Source of the DNA: Burkholderiales bacterium
GTDB taxonomy: Bacteria > Pseudomonadota > Gammaproteobacteria > Burkholderiales > Burkholderiaceae
Assembly (NCBI GenBank): GCA_026225235.1
Contig: JAMFSK010000131.1
Coordinates: forward strand, 62,001 to 126,000
Direction of reading: 5' to 3'
DNA length: 64,000 nucleotides
How positions within the stretch are numbered: the stretch's first letter is position 1; the number at the start of each line of letters is the position of its first letter. This document shows, one piece after another, positions 63,730 through 64,000 of the stretch. The notes beneath the pieces were generated by a model that had not been told where the DNA came from, ran no database searches, and saw only the letters and a list, made by a program, of their open reading frames with translations. Made by a program: the position numbers and the translations under genes.

Positions 63730-64000
63730 ATGAACGTTCGTCCGATCCGGCGGGGTGTCCGGTTGGCGGTGTGGGGCGGGTGCGTGATGACGGCCGTGCT
63801 GACGCAGGTAGCGTGGGCCGACGACAGCCGTGCGCCCGTGGTGCTCGACAGCACGGGCAACGCCGGCGGCTCGCCGTCGGCGGTTGTCTACGACAGCGAA
63901 AATGGCGTGAGCGGCGGTGCGCCCGCGACGACTTACGAGACGGCGCCTTTCAAGGACGATCGGGTGACGGGGCCGAAAGGCAGCCGCGATACGATCATCG
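63730..64000 (+). CDS. secreted protein of unknown function, 3' end outside the window
   Basis: The first 90 codons are visible. MNVRPIRRGVRLAVWGGCVMTAVLTQVAWA is a signal peptide with a likely cut after AWA; the mature part is Gly/Ser/Asp-rich (VVLDSTGNAGGSPSAVVYDS, APATTYETAPFKDDRV) without recognisable domain. It lies 29 bp after dihydropyrimidinase, so it may share that transcript, though the ribosome site is weak. Confidence 0.6.
   Translation, partial: MNVRPIRRGVRLAVWGGCVMTAVLTQVAWADDSRAPVVLDSTGNAGGSPSAVVYDSENGVSGGAPATTYETAPFKDDRVTGPKGSRDTII

Overview
The window is about 64 kb of GC-rich DNA (roughly 63-65 % by eye) from a chromosome of a Burkholderia-like betaproteobacterium (Burkholderia sensu lato). 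The assignment is inferred from gene content: an imuA-imuB-dnaE2 cassette, an FAD glucose dehydrogenase of the Burkholderia cepacia type, DUF3563, DUF2917 and DUF3309 small proteins, a TreS-maltokinase fusion and a GlgE with a long N-terminal extension. I saw no tRNA, rRNA, transposase, integrase, phage gene or CRISPR array. The region reads as ordinary chromosomal backbone with metabolic and regulatory modules.

Layout. 1-10126 (minus): glgA, glgE, treS-maltokinase and glgB (cut by the window edge), an alpha-glucan pathway running through maltose-1-phosphate. 10460-11122: a DUF1345 membrane protein. 11387-15894 (plus): three-subunit periplasmic FAD sugar dehydrogenase (small subunit, flavoprotein, triheme cytochrome) followed by an overlapping PPP-type phosphatase. 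15915-18946 (minus): a ParS-like antitoxin and RES toxin pair, then an EAL-CBS-GGDEF protein. 19356-23850: DUF3309, a Pit phosphate transporter, a CYTH/CHAD polyphosphate-type protein and a PAP2 phosphatase-like membrane protein. 24132-30194: PHB-depolymerase-like esterase, DUF3563, propionyl-CoA synthetase, secreted beta-helix protein. 30386-35610: fosmidomycin-resistance-type MFS pump, chemoreceptor, a 7-bp repeat array, and a DUF2917 / MocR-like regulator divergent pair. 35623-42506: S9 peptidase, GlxA-type regulator, HD hydrolase, an orphan triheme cytochrome, CBS protein, DUF2127. 42586-48558: LexA-controlled mutagenesis cassette. 48560-54388: a rhamnose-reductase-like SDR, copper chaperone, EAL protein, CopA and CueR behind a CueR-type promoter, second DUF3563. 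54522-63700: VOC protein, a RutR-like TetR regulator, and a divergent five-gene reductive pyrimidine degradation operon (beta-ureidopropionase, PreT, PreA, NCS1 transporter, dihydropyrimidinase).

How genes work together. TreS interconverts maltose and trehalose, its fused kinase makes maltose-1-phosphate, GlgE polymerises it and GlgB branches the chain. In the pyrimidine operon the transporter imports the base, PreTA reduces it, dihydropyrimidinase opens the ring and ureidopropionase releases the beta-amino acid. LexA, CueR and RutR-type sites can each be read upstream of the operon they should control.

The least explained signals are non-coding: a dyad leader motif shared by the two DUF3563 genes 28.6 kb apart, a degenerate 7-bp tandem array at 33423-33590, GAACAGT-type operators between DUF2917 and the MocR-like gene, and a 15-codon upstream reading frame before the beta-helix gene. 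At protein level the clearest oddity is the GlgE N-terminal amylase-like domain, which has lost its catalytic residues.
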